Assembly: GCF_026914185.1 (NCBI RefSeq)
Contig: NC_070568.1
Coordinates: 5,787,501 to 5,851,500, forward strand
DNA: 64,000 nt
Source of the DNA: Puccinia triticina
Taxonomy: Eukaryota; Basidiomycota; Pucciniomycetes; Pucciniales; Pucciniaceae
Reading direction: 5' to 3'
Made by a program: the position numbers and the translations under genes. Below, one piece after another: positions 53,525 to 63,216 of this stretch; within the stretch, counting starts at the first letter, position 1; each line of letters starts with the position of its first letter. The notes below the pieces were generated by a model. The model did no database searches. It was not told the origin of the DNA and worked only from the letters and a program-made list of their open reading frames with translations.

Positions 53525-54456
53525 TGTGGTGCTCCATTCCAAACCATAAGTAGTATTTTATTGCTTTCTTTTACATATATTCATCATTACATTGAACATT
53601 TCCCCATAAACCTTCACAAATACCTCTTTATTATTGCATATTCAGATTCTACATCAAATTTCACATATAGTCCCTCACACATAGTATACCCTTATCTTCA
53701 ATGGTTCAATAGTTATAGAGGATATAAGACTTACAGATAATCTACAGTCTTCATTAGTTACAATACTCAATTCATTAGTAACTTACTGGAATCATTACAG
53801 TACATCCCTTTTACATAATTACTTTCACATACTAAACCTTTTACATACATTCTTCATTATGTACTATGGCTATTGTACACATTACATCATTAGATCTATG
53901 CTTACCTCTTTCAGTAGTGCTCATCATTACAAGTAGTTACTATGTTCTCATCACTTTTCCCCATTAGTACATTCTTTTATTCCCATAACCAGCATTCCCT
54001 TTTCAGCATTGCTCATCATTACATACTGTTACTATGTTCACATCACTCTTCCTCATTTGTACAACCTTCATTCTCATAGCCAGAACTCTTCATTGTCTGT
54101 GCTCATCCCTCCTTACTATAAGAATTGTCTTCCCCCCCCTCACTTGTACCTCATGCAGAGAAATATATACAGAATTTATAGATAATTTTGGATACAGAAA
54201 TTATAAGTTCCCCACTCTCATCAATCCTCCATCTCTCTTACCCTCAGTAGTCAGTAGTTAAAGCTCATAGTACTAGCTCCTAAGATCAAGCAGAAATCAG
54301 CCACACCTTTTCTTCTTTTTTCTTAGTGTTACTCTCATCCCCTCAGCATTAGTCAGGAAGGCAGCCTCATCAGCACCCTTGCATAGCTTACATTAGTACT
54401 AGTGTTGCTATCCATTTACCTTCCAAGCTCTATTCTCCCCTTTGAGTAGTTCCACA
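53525..54456 (+). repeat. LTR-3 5' long terminal repeat
   Basis: 932 bp, TGTGGTGCTCCA...GTTCCACA. Same length class as LTR-1 and LTR-2 LTRs. Short open frames within are not genes. Confidence 0.88.
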
Positions 54457-54458
54457 AG

Positions 54459-54477
54459 TGGTGTCCCAACAGTGGCC
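54459..54477 (+). other. LTR-3 primer binding site
   Basis: TGGTGTCCCAACAGTGGCC, two bases after the LTR, starting with the TGG that pairs with a tRNA CCA end. The tRNA species is not identified. Confidence 0.6.
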
Positions 54478-54670
54478 TTTCTATACTTCAGATATCTTCA
54501 GCTCTAGTAACACTTTTACCATCAGCTACATACTACTTCACCTACACTCCTCATACTCCTCTCTTTACAAATCAACTCCCTGCTTTTAGAATCAACTTCA
54601 ACCAACAGTAACACTATCAGCACCTTCATTATCAATCTTCAGATTCAGATTCAACTTACCTGTTTCAATC

Positions 54671-57115
54671 ATGTCTGCCCAAGGATCTCCCAACGCCAAT
54701 GTTGCCCCCAGTCTTTACCCTCCAGTGGATCCTTCCAGTAATGCTACAGTTCAGGACTCCACCACTTCCAACACTGGTCAGACTCAGGTTCCTCTCAATG
54801 GTCCAGGTCACCAATCTTCTTCTACTGGTCCAGGTCCTCAGGCTCCTTCCAATGCTCCAGATCCACAGGGTTCTTCTATTCCACAGGCCAACTCCAGTTC
54901 TTGCAGACCTCCTCCTAGACCTCAGACTTCCAGTGCTCCTAGATTCACAGGATACAGGGATACCAATCAGCCATCAGATGATTCAGAGGATTTAAATGTT
55001 CCACCACCCCGCTTTTCCAGATTCCAGTGCCAAAGGGATCATTCAACTCACTCTACCAGGTCCAACACCCACTTCTTGAACAGAGAACCAGCCATGCCAA
55101 GGTACCAGGATCCAGTCAGCAGAGGAGTTAAGATCAAACCCATGGACAAAGAGCTCTTCTTTGATGGAACCAACATGCCTGTGGAGAAATTCATTAGAAG
55201 GTATGAAAGTGCTGGAAGAGATGATGGTGCTAACTCTAAGGAACTGGCTGGACAAATCATTGCTTTTATCAAAGGATTGGACCTAAAGGATGAAGTGGAA
55301 GACATGTCAGGCCATGAAAACTTGGATTGGGAAACCCTGAAGAAACAGCTACTCACCAGGTTTGGAACTTCTCAGCCATTGGTCAGATATACCAGGGAGG
55401 ATCTCAGGAAACTAGTCTACAAATCAGCTCAGGATGGAGGAATCAGCACTTTGGAAACCTTCAACACATTCAGGAACAAGTTTGAAACCATCACTCACTA
55501 TTTGGTAAGAATGGGGTACAGTACTAGCCTGGAGGAATTCAGACACCTTCTTTTGGAAACTCTTCACAAGGACCTGGATCAAAGAGTTACTAGGAGCTTG
55601 ATGAGGGACAATCAAATGCTAGCCTCAAAGGATGGAGGTGATATCTTGCCAGACAATGAAACTCTTCTTACCTATATTCACCAGGAAGTTTACTCAAGAT
55701 CAGTGGTCAACAGAAGGACTGAATGGAGGGCAGAAGAGAAATTCACTTTGGACAACTCACCTAGGACCTCCAAACCTACACCTGCTACTCAGGGAACTGC
55801 TCCTACTGCTTCCATTTCTCTGGACAAACAAGTGGAACTCCTTACCAAACAACTTGCATCTCTCACTGCTGGCAAAGGACTACCTCCCCACATGGACAAA
55901 CCTGCTAGGACCTGGCCATTCAAATGCTATTATTGTCATCAGGAAACCCATGGAACCAACAGCTGCTCTCAACTTGCCCAGGACATGTCTAGTGGTGCTG
56001 TTATCAAGGACGGAAGAGATTACAGACTTCCAGACAAATCAGTTATTCCCTGGATTCCAAGCAGACCAATCAGAACCCCAGTGGAAGAGTACTCTAAAAC
56101 TAAGCTCACATCTTCTTTTGGCCAACTAGAGGAGGACCCAGTCTATTATCAAGCCCATAGTTATGAAGCAGACCTTGGAAAGAGGACTAGAAACAACTCT
56201 AAGGATCAGGATGAAGAGGAATCAGCCAAGGCAGACAAAAGGATCAGGAAGGAGAAACAGGACCTAATGGACATGGATACAGAGGACTTACTTCACATGA
56301 AACAGCCCCCTACTCCTAGTGCTTCCAAATCCCCTACTTCAAAAGGCTCCCCTCAAGTCAGATTCCAGGATAAGGACAAGGATTCAACTACTGCACCTAA
56401 GGACAAACCAATTAAGAAAACCTATTTGGAGAAGACTTTGGCCAAGGAGTACCCAGGAATTGAAGAGGAAGTGGCTAGTAGGATGTTGACTGCAGGAAAG
56501 ATGGAGTTGGCTTTTGGAGAAATCTTTGCTATATCACCAGGAGTTACTGACTGTATTAGGAAGAAGATAACCAACAGAAGGGTCCCATTGGATGGTGTCA
56601 AATCAGCAAACTTCACAGACATGGAGGATGGAGAAGAACCAGCACAGGAGCAACCCACTACTCACTACTCCTGCCCCCTTGGATACATCACCATCACTAT
56701 TGGAGGAGAGAAACATCAAGCACTCTTGGATACTGGTTCTATGGTCAACATTATTCCTGAAACTCTTGCACATAAACTTGGATTGGTACTCACTGCTAAA
56801 TCTATGAAGCTCAAAGGAATTGGAGGCCACCTTACTGATATACCTGGAATTGCTGAAGATGTGGAGGTAACCATTGGGAAAGTAGTTAGGACAGTTCATT
56901 TCTGGGTAGCCAAAGGACCAGTTCAGATGATTATTGGAAAGCCTTTCTTGATGGATGTCTCAGCTAACATCAACTACAATGGAGCCAGAGGAGAAGCACT
57001 TTCAATCATGGATTCAGCTGGTCAGACTTTTTTGGTTCCAATCATACTCCCCAGTAATCAGAAGTGGGAAACCAGCATACCTTCCAATTCTGGACTGTTA
57101 AATTTTTTAGATTGA
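54671..57115 (+). CDS. LTR-3 Gag-protease
   Basis: 814 codons from ATG 54671. Residues 1-150 are Ser/Pro-rich; the capsid-like part starts MDKELFFDGTNMPVEKF. A zinc-knuckle-like CYYCHQETHGTNSC sits near residue 419 with the tail LPDKSVIPWIPSRPIR. A charged linker follows, then an aspartic protease with LLDTGSMVNIIPE (near residue 690) and IGKPFLMD. The frame ends TGA 57113-57115, four nt after a slippery heptamer. Unlike LTR-2, protease is joined to Gag here and pol is in another frame. Family role: particle formation and polyprotein cleavage. Confidence 0.92.
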   Translation: MSAQGSPNANVAPSLYPPVDPSSNATVQDSTTSNTGQTQVPLNGPGHQSSSTGPGPQAPSNAPDPQGSSIPQANSSSCRPPPRPQTSSAPRFTGYRDTNQPSDDSEDLNVPPPRFSRFQCQRDHSTHSTRSNTHFLNREPAMPRYQDPVSRGVKIKPMDKELFFDGTNMPVEKFIRRYESAGRDDGANSKELAGQIIAFIKGLDLKDEVEDMSGHENLDWETLKKQLLTRFGTSQPLVRYTREDLRKLVYKSAQDGGISTLETFNTFRNKFETITHYLVRMGYSTSLEEFRHLLLETLHKDLDQRVTRSLMRDNQMLASKDGGDILPDNETLLTYIHQEVYSRSVVNRRTEWRAEEKFTLDNSPRTSKPTPATQGTAPTASISLDKQVELLTKQLASLTAGKGLPPHMDKPARTWPFKCYYCHQETHGTNSCSQLAQDMSSGAVIKDGRDYRLPDKSVIPWIPSRPIRTPVEEYSKTKLTSSFGQLEEDPVYYQAHSYEADLGKRTRNNSKDQDEEESAKADKRIRKEKQDLMDMDTEDLLHMKQPPTPSASKSPTSKGSPQVRFQDKDKDSTTAPKDKPIKKTYLEKTLAKEYPGIEEEVASRMLTAGKMELAFGEIFAISPGVTDCIRKKITNRRVPLDGVKSANFTDMEDGEEPAQEQPTTHYSCPLGYITITIGGEKHQALLDTGSMVNIIPETLAHKLGLVLTAKSMKLKGIGGHLTDIPGIAEDVEVTIGKVVRTVHFWVAKGPVQMIIGKPFLMDVSANINYNGARGEALSIMDSAGQTFLVPIILPSNQKWETSIPSNSGLLNFLD
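57103..57109 (+). promoter_or_regulatory. Programmed -1 frameshift site (U UUU UUA)
   Basis: In the gag-protease frame the codons read AAT TTT TTA GAT TGA, so the heptamer T TTT TTA has exactly the X XXY YYZ register used by HIV-1. Slipping back one base leads into the RT frame (R-L-R-P-G...). CCAGG (57118-57122) begins 8 nt downstream and can pair with CCTGG (57153-57157); TTTCCAG/CTGGAAA is an alternative stem. Confidence 0.8.
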
Positions 57116-60100
57116 GACCAGGTTTCCAGTTCCCCTCTCTTACAACTGCAACCCTGGAAAACAACCAAAAGCAACAAACTGTAGTCACTCATTCAGCAAA
57201 ATATAAATCAACTCTAAAAAAAATAAAACCAGTAAACCAACCAATGCCATTATCTCTCAATCCCCCATTGTCAAGGCCACCACTCTCAAGAGATCCTTAC
57301 CTCACTCCTTTAAGCCCTTTTCCTCCACCATTCACTCCTACCTCCAAGATTACTCAAGAAAGGCTGGACCTCATCAATTTTGGACCTCCTGGATGGCTTT
57401 CTCCTCAAGAATATCTCCTGCTGGTATGGGTAATTGTGATTAGACAAGGTGCTTTGGCTTTTGTAGAAACAGAAAGAGGCCTTCTTAAACACACCTATGG
57501 ACAGCCTTATATTATTCCAGTCATTCCTCATGAACCTTGGCAACAGAAACCAATTCCAATCCCTGCACCCATCAAAGACCAGGTTATAGAATTGGTAAGG
57601 GAAAGACTCAGCACTGGCCTCTATGAACAATCCTTTTCCAGTTATTCCAGCCCTATATTTTGTGTAAAGAAGCAGGATGGTAAGCTCAGAATTGTACATG
57701 ACCTTCAGAAACTCAACAAAGTCACCATTAAGGACGCTGGACTACCACCAAAGACAGAGGAACTCATTGAATCATTCACTGGAAGGGCTTGCTATGGACT
57801 AGGTGATATTATGGGAGGATATGATGAAAGAGAATTAGCTCCAGAATCCAGACCTTTGACCACCTTTGAAACACCCCTTGGAAGATTTCAACTTACCAGA
57901 TTACCCCAAGGAGCCACCAATTCAGTTGCAGTTTACCAGGCCCAAATGATGTGGATACTCCAGGATGAATTACCTCAACATATGGGAATCTTTGTGGATG
58001 ATGGAGGTATAAAAGGACCAACCTCTGACTACAATGAAGAAACTCTAAAGGACAACCCCCAGATCAGAAGATTTATCTATGAATATGCCATTACTCTGGA
58101 AAGGATTCTTTTCAGGATTGAAGAAGCTGGACTCACCATCTCTGGGAAGAAATTTGCTTGCTGTGTACCTGCTCTGGATCTGGTAGGCCATGTGGTTTGT
58201 AAGGAAGGCAGAAGGATATCCATCAAGAAGCTCAACAAAATTGAAACCTGGCCAACTCCCACCACTCCTTCAGATGTCAGAGGATTCCTAGGTATCTGTG
58301 TATATGTTAGAATGTTCATTAAAAATTACTCAACCATTACTGCTCCACTCAGAAGACTCACCAGGAAGGACTCCTCTTGGGATTGGACTGAAGATTGCCA
58401 GGATGCCTTTGAGGACCTTAAAAGGATTGTTGGAACTGATATCACCCTGAAGAAATTGGACTATGGACCTAATGCTGGCTTAATCAAACTCTCAGTGGAC
58501 TCCAGTGTTATTGCTGCAGGTGCTGTTCTTACTCAACAGGATTCTGATGGATTGGATAGGCCTGTGTTATATGAGTCAGTAGTCTTTTCAACCAGGGAAT
58601 CAAAATACTCACAATCCAAATTAGAACTCTGTGGTGTTGCCAAGATCCTCAAGAAACTTAAAACCAAACTGTGGGGCCAACATTTTCAACTCAGAGTGGA
58701 TGCCCAGTGCCTTATTGGAATGATCAACAACCCTTCACTTCCCAATGCCCCTATGAACAGATGGATTGGATTTATTCAGTTATTCTCCTATGACCTTGTT
58801 CACACTCCTGGAAAAACTTTCACCTTACCTGATGGACTTTCAAGAAGACCCCCTGATTCTGATGAAGATGACTGTCCTAGCTTTGATGAAGATGAAACCT
58901 GGATCAAACCTCACCCTGGATTTGGAACTAAACATTCTACTTTTGGCCTGCTTCTGGGGACATCAGCTAAGTTGGGGGAGGGGGTAAGTAACTTGCAGCA
59001 AGGAATTTGGAAGCACCTCCAGGAATACCTTTCAACCATGAACAAACCTCCAGGATGCAGCAGCCTGGAATTCAAGAAAATTTTGCACAAATCAGCCAAC
59101 TTCTTCCTTTCCAATGGAGTCTTGCACAGGATCAACAAACCATTCTCCCAGATAGTAGTCACCTCCTCTTCAGCTCAGAATTCCATCCTCAATTCCCTTC
59201 ATGAATCCTTAGGCCACAGAGGTATTGCTGAAACCTACAGAAGAATTAAACTCAGATTTTGGTGGCCAGGTCTCAAGAGAGGTGTTACCAAGTGGGTCCA
59301 GTCTTGTGAAGCTTGCCAGAAGAGGAGTTCAAAATTGCCAATGGAACCCAAGAAACCTACAGGAGCAGCAACCATCTTTGGAAGAGTCAGTTTGGACACA
59401 GTTCACATCAAAGCTGGCAAATGGAAATACCTGGTAATTGCAAGAGATGACCTTTCTGGATGGGTAGAAGCAGTTGGACTAGAAAAGATTCAAGCAAAGA
59501 AAATCTCCCAGTGGTTCTTGGACAACTGGATCTACAGATATGGAGCCCCTTGGTCAGTCACAGTGGATGGAGGCTCTGAATTTGGACAACAATTTCAAAA
59601 ATCCCTTCTGGAATCTGGAATCAAAATCAAAGTCACCACCCCTTATTATCCTGAAGCAAATGGTATGGTAGAAAGAGGACATCAGGCAATTAAGGATACC
59701 TTGGTCAAGCTCTGTGGAAAGGAAGGCAAGAAATGGAGGAATTATTTACCTTTGGTTTTATTTGCAGACAGAATTTCCACCAAAAGATCAACTGGATACT
59801 CACCTTATGAACTAGTTCTTGGACAGCCCCCCATCTTACCCATTGACCTAGAATTGGAAACCTTCTTTGGAGTGGATTGGTCAAAGGTAGAATCAACTCA
59901 GGATCTTCTATTGGCTAGGACTCAGCAGCTTGAAAACAGGGATACCATCTTGCAGCAAGCACACCAGCAGCTTATGGATTCCAGGAAGAACTCTGTGGAC
60001 TATTGGAACAAGAAGAAAACATCAAGGCAGCCACTAAAGAAAGGTCAATTAGTAGTAGTGTATAATAAATCTTTGGACTCTCAGTTTGGCAAGCTCTTTG

Positions 60101-60234
60101 AAAATAAATGGAATGGCCCTTACAGAATCAAAGCTCAAAACCCAGGAGGATCTTACATCTTGGAAGAATTGGATGGCACAGAATTAGCCAGAAGGTTTGC
60201 TGCAACTCATGTCAAGGAATACCACTCCAGGTAA
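57109..60234 (+). CDS. LTR-3 reverse transcriptase, RNase H and integrase
   Basis: Open in the -1 frame from 57064 (no ATG is needed if entered by frameshift at 57109) to TAA after 60234. Order: connection with RPPLSRDPYLTPL; reverse transcriptase with LPQGATNS and IFVDDGG; RNase H (VDSSVIAAGAVL, AKILKKL); linker with an embedded PPT copy; integrase with an HHCC finger (HESLGHRG...CEACQKR) and D-D-E core (DTVHIK, TVDGGSEF, EANGMVERGH), ending LEELDGTELARRF. High similarity to LTR-2 throughout, although the two differ strongly in CpG use. Appears intact. Confidence 0.93.
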   Translation, partial: RLRPGFQFPSLTTATLENNQKQQTVVTHSAKYKSTLKKIKPVNQPMPLSLNPPLSRPPLSRDPYLTPLSPFPPPFTPTSKITQERLDLINFGPPGWLSPQEYLLLVWVIVIRQGALAFVETERGLLKHTYGQPYIIPVIPHEPWQQKPIPIPAPIKDQVIELVRERLSTGLYEQSFSSYSSPIFCVKKQDGKLRIVHDLQKLNKVTIKDAGLPPKTEELIESFTGRACYGLGDIMGGYDERELAPESRPLTTFETPLGRFQLTRLPQGATNSVAVYQAQMMWILQDELPQHMGIFVDDGGIKGPTSDYNEETLKDNPQIRRFIYEYAITLERILFRIEEAGLTISGKKFACCVPALDLVGHVVCKEGRRISIKKLNKIETWPTPTTPSDVRGFLGICVYVRMFIKNYSTITAPLRRLTRKDSSWDWTEDCQDAFEDLKRIVGTDITLKKLDYGPNAGLIKLSVDSSVIAAGAVLTQQDSDGLDRPVLYESVVFSTRESKYSQSKLELCGVAKILKKLKTKLWGQHFQLRVDAQCLIGMINNPSLPNAPMNRWIGFIQLFSYDLVHTPGKTFTLPDGLSRRPPDSDEDDCPSFDEDETWIKPHPGFGTKHSTFGLLLGTSAKLGEGVSNLQQGIWKHLQEYLSTMNKPPGCSSLEFKKILHKSANFFLSNGVLHRINKPFSQIVVTSSSAQNSILNSLHESLGHRGIAETYRRIKLRFWWPGLKRGVTKWVQSCEACQKRSSKLPMEPKKPTGAATIFGRVSLDTVHIKAGKWKYLVIARDDLSGWVEAVGLEKIQAKKISQWFLDNWIYRYGAPWSVTVDGGSEFGQQFQKSLLESGIKIKVTTPYYPEANGMVERGHQAIKDTLVKLCGKEGKKWRNYLPLVLFADRISTKRSTGYSPYELVLGQPPILPIDLELETFFGVDWSKVESTQDLLLARTQQLENRDTILQQAHQQLMDSRKNSVDYWNKKKTSRQPLKKGQLVVVYNKSLDSQFGKLFENKWNGPYRIKAQNPGGSYILEELDGTELARRFAATHVKEYHSR
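58969..58981 (+). other. Central PPT-like motif inside LTR-3 pol
   Basis: AAGTTGGGGGAGG with upstream CTGGGGACATCAGCT, nearly the same as the 3' PPT block CTGGGGACAGACAAT + AAGTTGGGGGAGGA. Lies in frame between RNase H and integrase, encoding KLGEG. Comparable to central PPTs of lentiviruses and Ty1. Confidence 0.7.
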
Positions 60235-60400
60235 AAACAAATAAGGAATAATCAATTCATTTCTTTCCTCTTTTCTCTTTCTCATCTTCTTACACAATAA
60301 CATAATAACAAAATAAAATCAAATCTATAAAACAAATCAGAAATAAATCAATATAAATCAGTCTCAAAACACTCTCAAATAAAATAACTAAATATAAAAA

Positions 60401-61186
60401 TCAAAAGCTCACCTCTTCTTCTTTTATCACTACATCACCCTCTTCCATTTCACTTTCCTCCTTCTCCTTCTCTTTTCCCTTCTCCTTATCTAAAAAAAAT
60501 AAAAAATAAAAATAAAAAGACATCAAAAGAAAATTAAAGCATAACATTAGTAAAAATCCTCAATAAAGAATAAAAATAGAACTTACCCTCAGCTCTTATC
60601 CTCTCCATTTCTGCTTCTACCCTCCAACCATCTTCCTCCTCTTCCACTTGGTCCCTCATCCTTAATAATTCCAGGGCATTCCTCTCCTCAGTTTCCTCTA
60701 TCATGGCATCTATTATGGAATGAGTATCCATCTAAAAATCAAAATAGAAACAGGGAAAAATATCAGTATTATAATCAATCTTCTTTCTTTTCAAATTCTT
60801 ATTCATATACATACGAAATCCATTCGACATACGTGTGTAAAAGCGTCGTGGAACCGGCTATACAATTTAAGGCGTGCGTTTCGTGCGGCAACCGGGTTGT
60901 CGAGGTCTTCACGAGCAAAGGCGAGGAGTCCTTGTTGGATATAGTGACGCAAGGCATCGACTTCTTCAGGTTTAAAAGAATCTCTCATACCGGCGTTGTA
61001 CGCGTGAATGTTGTCGACGAACGAGTGCGCTCTACGAATAGAAAAGGGTATTTCGTAAGAGGGGCTAATGACGGCCTCTTCGTCAAGCTGCAAAGATGAT
61101 ATGGACGTGTTTGAAGAATAATCTAATGAGTTATCGAGGTTTTCTTTCGGCGAAGAAGGCGTGGAAGTGGCGCTGGAGGCAAACAT
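60401..61186 (-). CDS. LTR-3 opposite-strand accessory gene, 3 exons
   Basis: Minus-strand exons 61186-60815, 60731-60587 and 60489-60401 join in phase to 606 nt (201 residues). Introns 83 and 97 bp: gtatgt...tttttag and gtaagt...tttttag. N-terminus Ser/Thr-rich (MFASSATSTPSSPKENLDN), then a helical region with PFSIRRAHSFVDN and NPVAARNARLKLYSRFHDAF, then a coiled, acidic/Lys-rich tail. It lies between integrase and 3' LTR opposite to gag-pol. The stretch around N-P-V-A...R...L-K-L-Y...F matches the spacing N-E-V-V...R...V-H-I-F...F in the LTR-2 counterpart. Exon 1 is CpG-rich whereas gag-pol is CpG-poor, a sign of separate origin. Function unknown. Confidence 0.65.
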
Positions 61187-61240
61187 TACGGATATTGAAT
61201 GCGATAACGGAACTTTTCCGTTGGCCGACGACCAGGGGCC

Positions 61241-61245
61241 TTATA
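61241..61245 (-). promoter_or_regulatory. TATA-like box of the LTR-3 opposite-strand gene
   Basis: CTATAAGG on the minus strand, about 55 bp upstream of ATG 61186, in a CpG-rich island. Confidence 0.4.
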
Positions 61246-62296
61246 GATACTCATTTTTTCTTCATTTTATGACGTCACTATGGACGCCTTCACCGCTCAG
61301 AATCGTGTGGCGCGGATTCTCTTTCATTTTCTTAATGTTGACTCTGGTGTTCGACCCAGTTTAATTAAATTCTTGGAACGCTTTCACGTCATTCTTTTCG
61401 CCTATAACTTTTTTCAATCGATTGGCCAGCTTCAGGAGTCTAATTGGACAGCTCCTTGGCGTTACCTTAAGAGTATTTCATCATGTATTCATCTCCCTTC
61501 AACTCCTATACGATGGAAACCGCGGAAAATCATGATAAAGCTTTAATCGGTCGGCCGGCTTCAAATTTAATTGATCATTACAGTCTTCATAAATGCGATC
61601 TTGCCTTTCATTTGAACTCGGTTCTGGACGATTCTATCGAGCCGTTTAGAAGTTATAACCCCTCAAAGTTTCCCTAGGATTTACGCGGCCCTGCGGGTGC
61701 CATTCATTAAACGTTTACGGCGACCTATCGGCCGAAAGGAATCTCAATATCAATCTATTCTAGTTTCATCTCCTCCTTCTTGCCTTTCAAATGATCTCGT
61801 AATTAGAAAATTTCATCGACGGGTTTTTGAGTTATATCTGGAGGAAGTGGTCTCTTAATCTGCACGGCTTTACTACTACGCGCGCCCGCGGGTCTTGCTT
61901 GGATCTTTAACCGGCCCTACACAATCGATACTCAACCCTTAAAAATAACCAGTATATACCATTTTAATCTGCAGAATCGCCTCTTTCGAATGAACTTGGT
62001 TTCAAGAATTTTCATCGAGCCGTTCCGGAGATACAGGTCGATCAATTTCTATTTTTCTTTTCGTCATTCCGCACGCGCGCCTCCCGCTTGGAGCCCCCGC
62101 TCAGACAACTGGACCCCTCTTTCGACAGCACGCGCGCATGGACACATGTTCAATTCCTCATCTGTACAAAATTTAACGCTTTTTTCGTGGTGGACATGGG
62201 GAAATTAAAAGGAGTGAAGTACTCAAGAATAATTCAGGGAGAGAGGGGGGAGAAGAAAACGATCATCATGGAAAAGGAATTCATTCTGGAATCATC
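61246..62296. other. CpG-rich segment upstream of the opposite-strand gene
   Basis: No gene supported. Composition changes sharply from the CpG-poor pol; likely promoter/5' region captured with the accessory gene. Confidence 0.4.
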
Positions 62297-62415
62297 ACTC
62301 ATTTTTATCCATCCATCAATCCATCCATCCATCAATATTCCTTACCATCTAATATCAATTATGGATCATCAATCAATTCAATCATCCATCAATCAATCCA
62401 TCCATCCATCATTAT
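62297..62415 (+). repeat. (CATC)n / CAATCCATC microsatellite
   Basis: Two interrupted tracts of ATCC/ATCA tetranucleotides (about 62306-62336 and 62375-62412) around TTCCTTACCATC. Confidence 0.85.
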
Positions 62416-62890
62416 TCCTTACCATCCCATAGCAATTACTGGACATCCAACCACCACAATATTGGAACTTCATCATCTTCACCCTGTATTCTAGGAATTA
62501 TTCAATCAGCAATCCAATCACTCATTCATTCATCATTATAATCAATTTCTTCCAACACATTGCAGCTCAGAAACCACCCAACTTGAGCAAGAATATTCTT
62601 TGGACAGCTTATCAACCTCTCTGGACTTCAAATTCTCTTCACTGAACTTTACATTATATACTCAGAAACTCAGAAATCCAGTCATTCAATTCCAAATCAT
62701 TCACACCCTTCAGAAATTACAATTATCAACCCCATCAATCAATCAATCATCATCAATCATTGCATTCTTCCTTAGCCTCAGTTAGGCGGGAAAATTATTC
62801 TTCAGAGTGAAATTTAGTCTAATATGTGTCTGTCTCAAGGATATTGCCTTCAGCAGAGTTAGATCTTCTTAAACATTCAACCCTCATTGA
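62416..62890. other. Non-coding 3' region of LTR-3
   Basis: AT-rich with scattered ATCAATCA words; no gene. Confidence 0.35.
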
Positions 62891-62894
62891 TAAT

Positions 62895-63160
62895 TGGACC
62901 TTCTTTTGGATACTGGACTCTTTGGATTGGATACTGGACTATGGATACTCTGGATACATAGGACTATTGGACTTTGGATTGGACTTGCATACCTTGGACG
63001 CAGATATACTGGATTTGGTTTATACTTGGATTCTAATTGGCTTTGGACACTGGACTCTGGATTTGGACTGCTACTCAGGACTTTGGATTTCACCTTTTGG
63101 AGGAAGAACACTGGACTTTGGACTTTGGACTCTTGGACTCAACATTCTTCAACTCTTTCT
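62895..63160 (+). repeat. GGA-rich low-complexity repeat (TTGGACTTTGGAT)
   Basis: Many tandem-like copies of TGGA/TTGGACT words. Located just before the PPT; open frames (Leu/Trp/Gly-rich) are artefacts of the repeat. Confidence 0.75.
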
Positions 63161-63202
63161 GGATCACTCTTCTCTTTGGTGCATTGCCTGGGGACAGACA
63201 AT

Positions 63203-63216
63203 AAGTTGGGGGAGGA
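63203..63216 (+). other. LTR-3 polypurine tract
   Basis: AAGTTGGGGGAGGA immediately before the 3' LTR; preceded by CTGGGGACAGACAAT. Identical to LTR-2. Confidence 0.85.
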
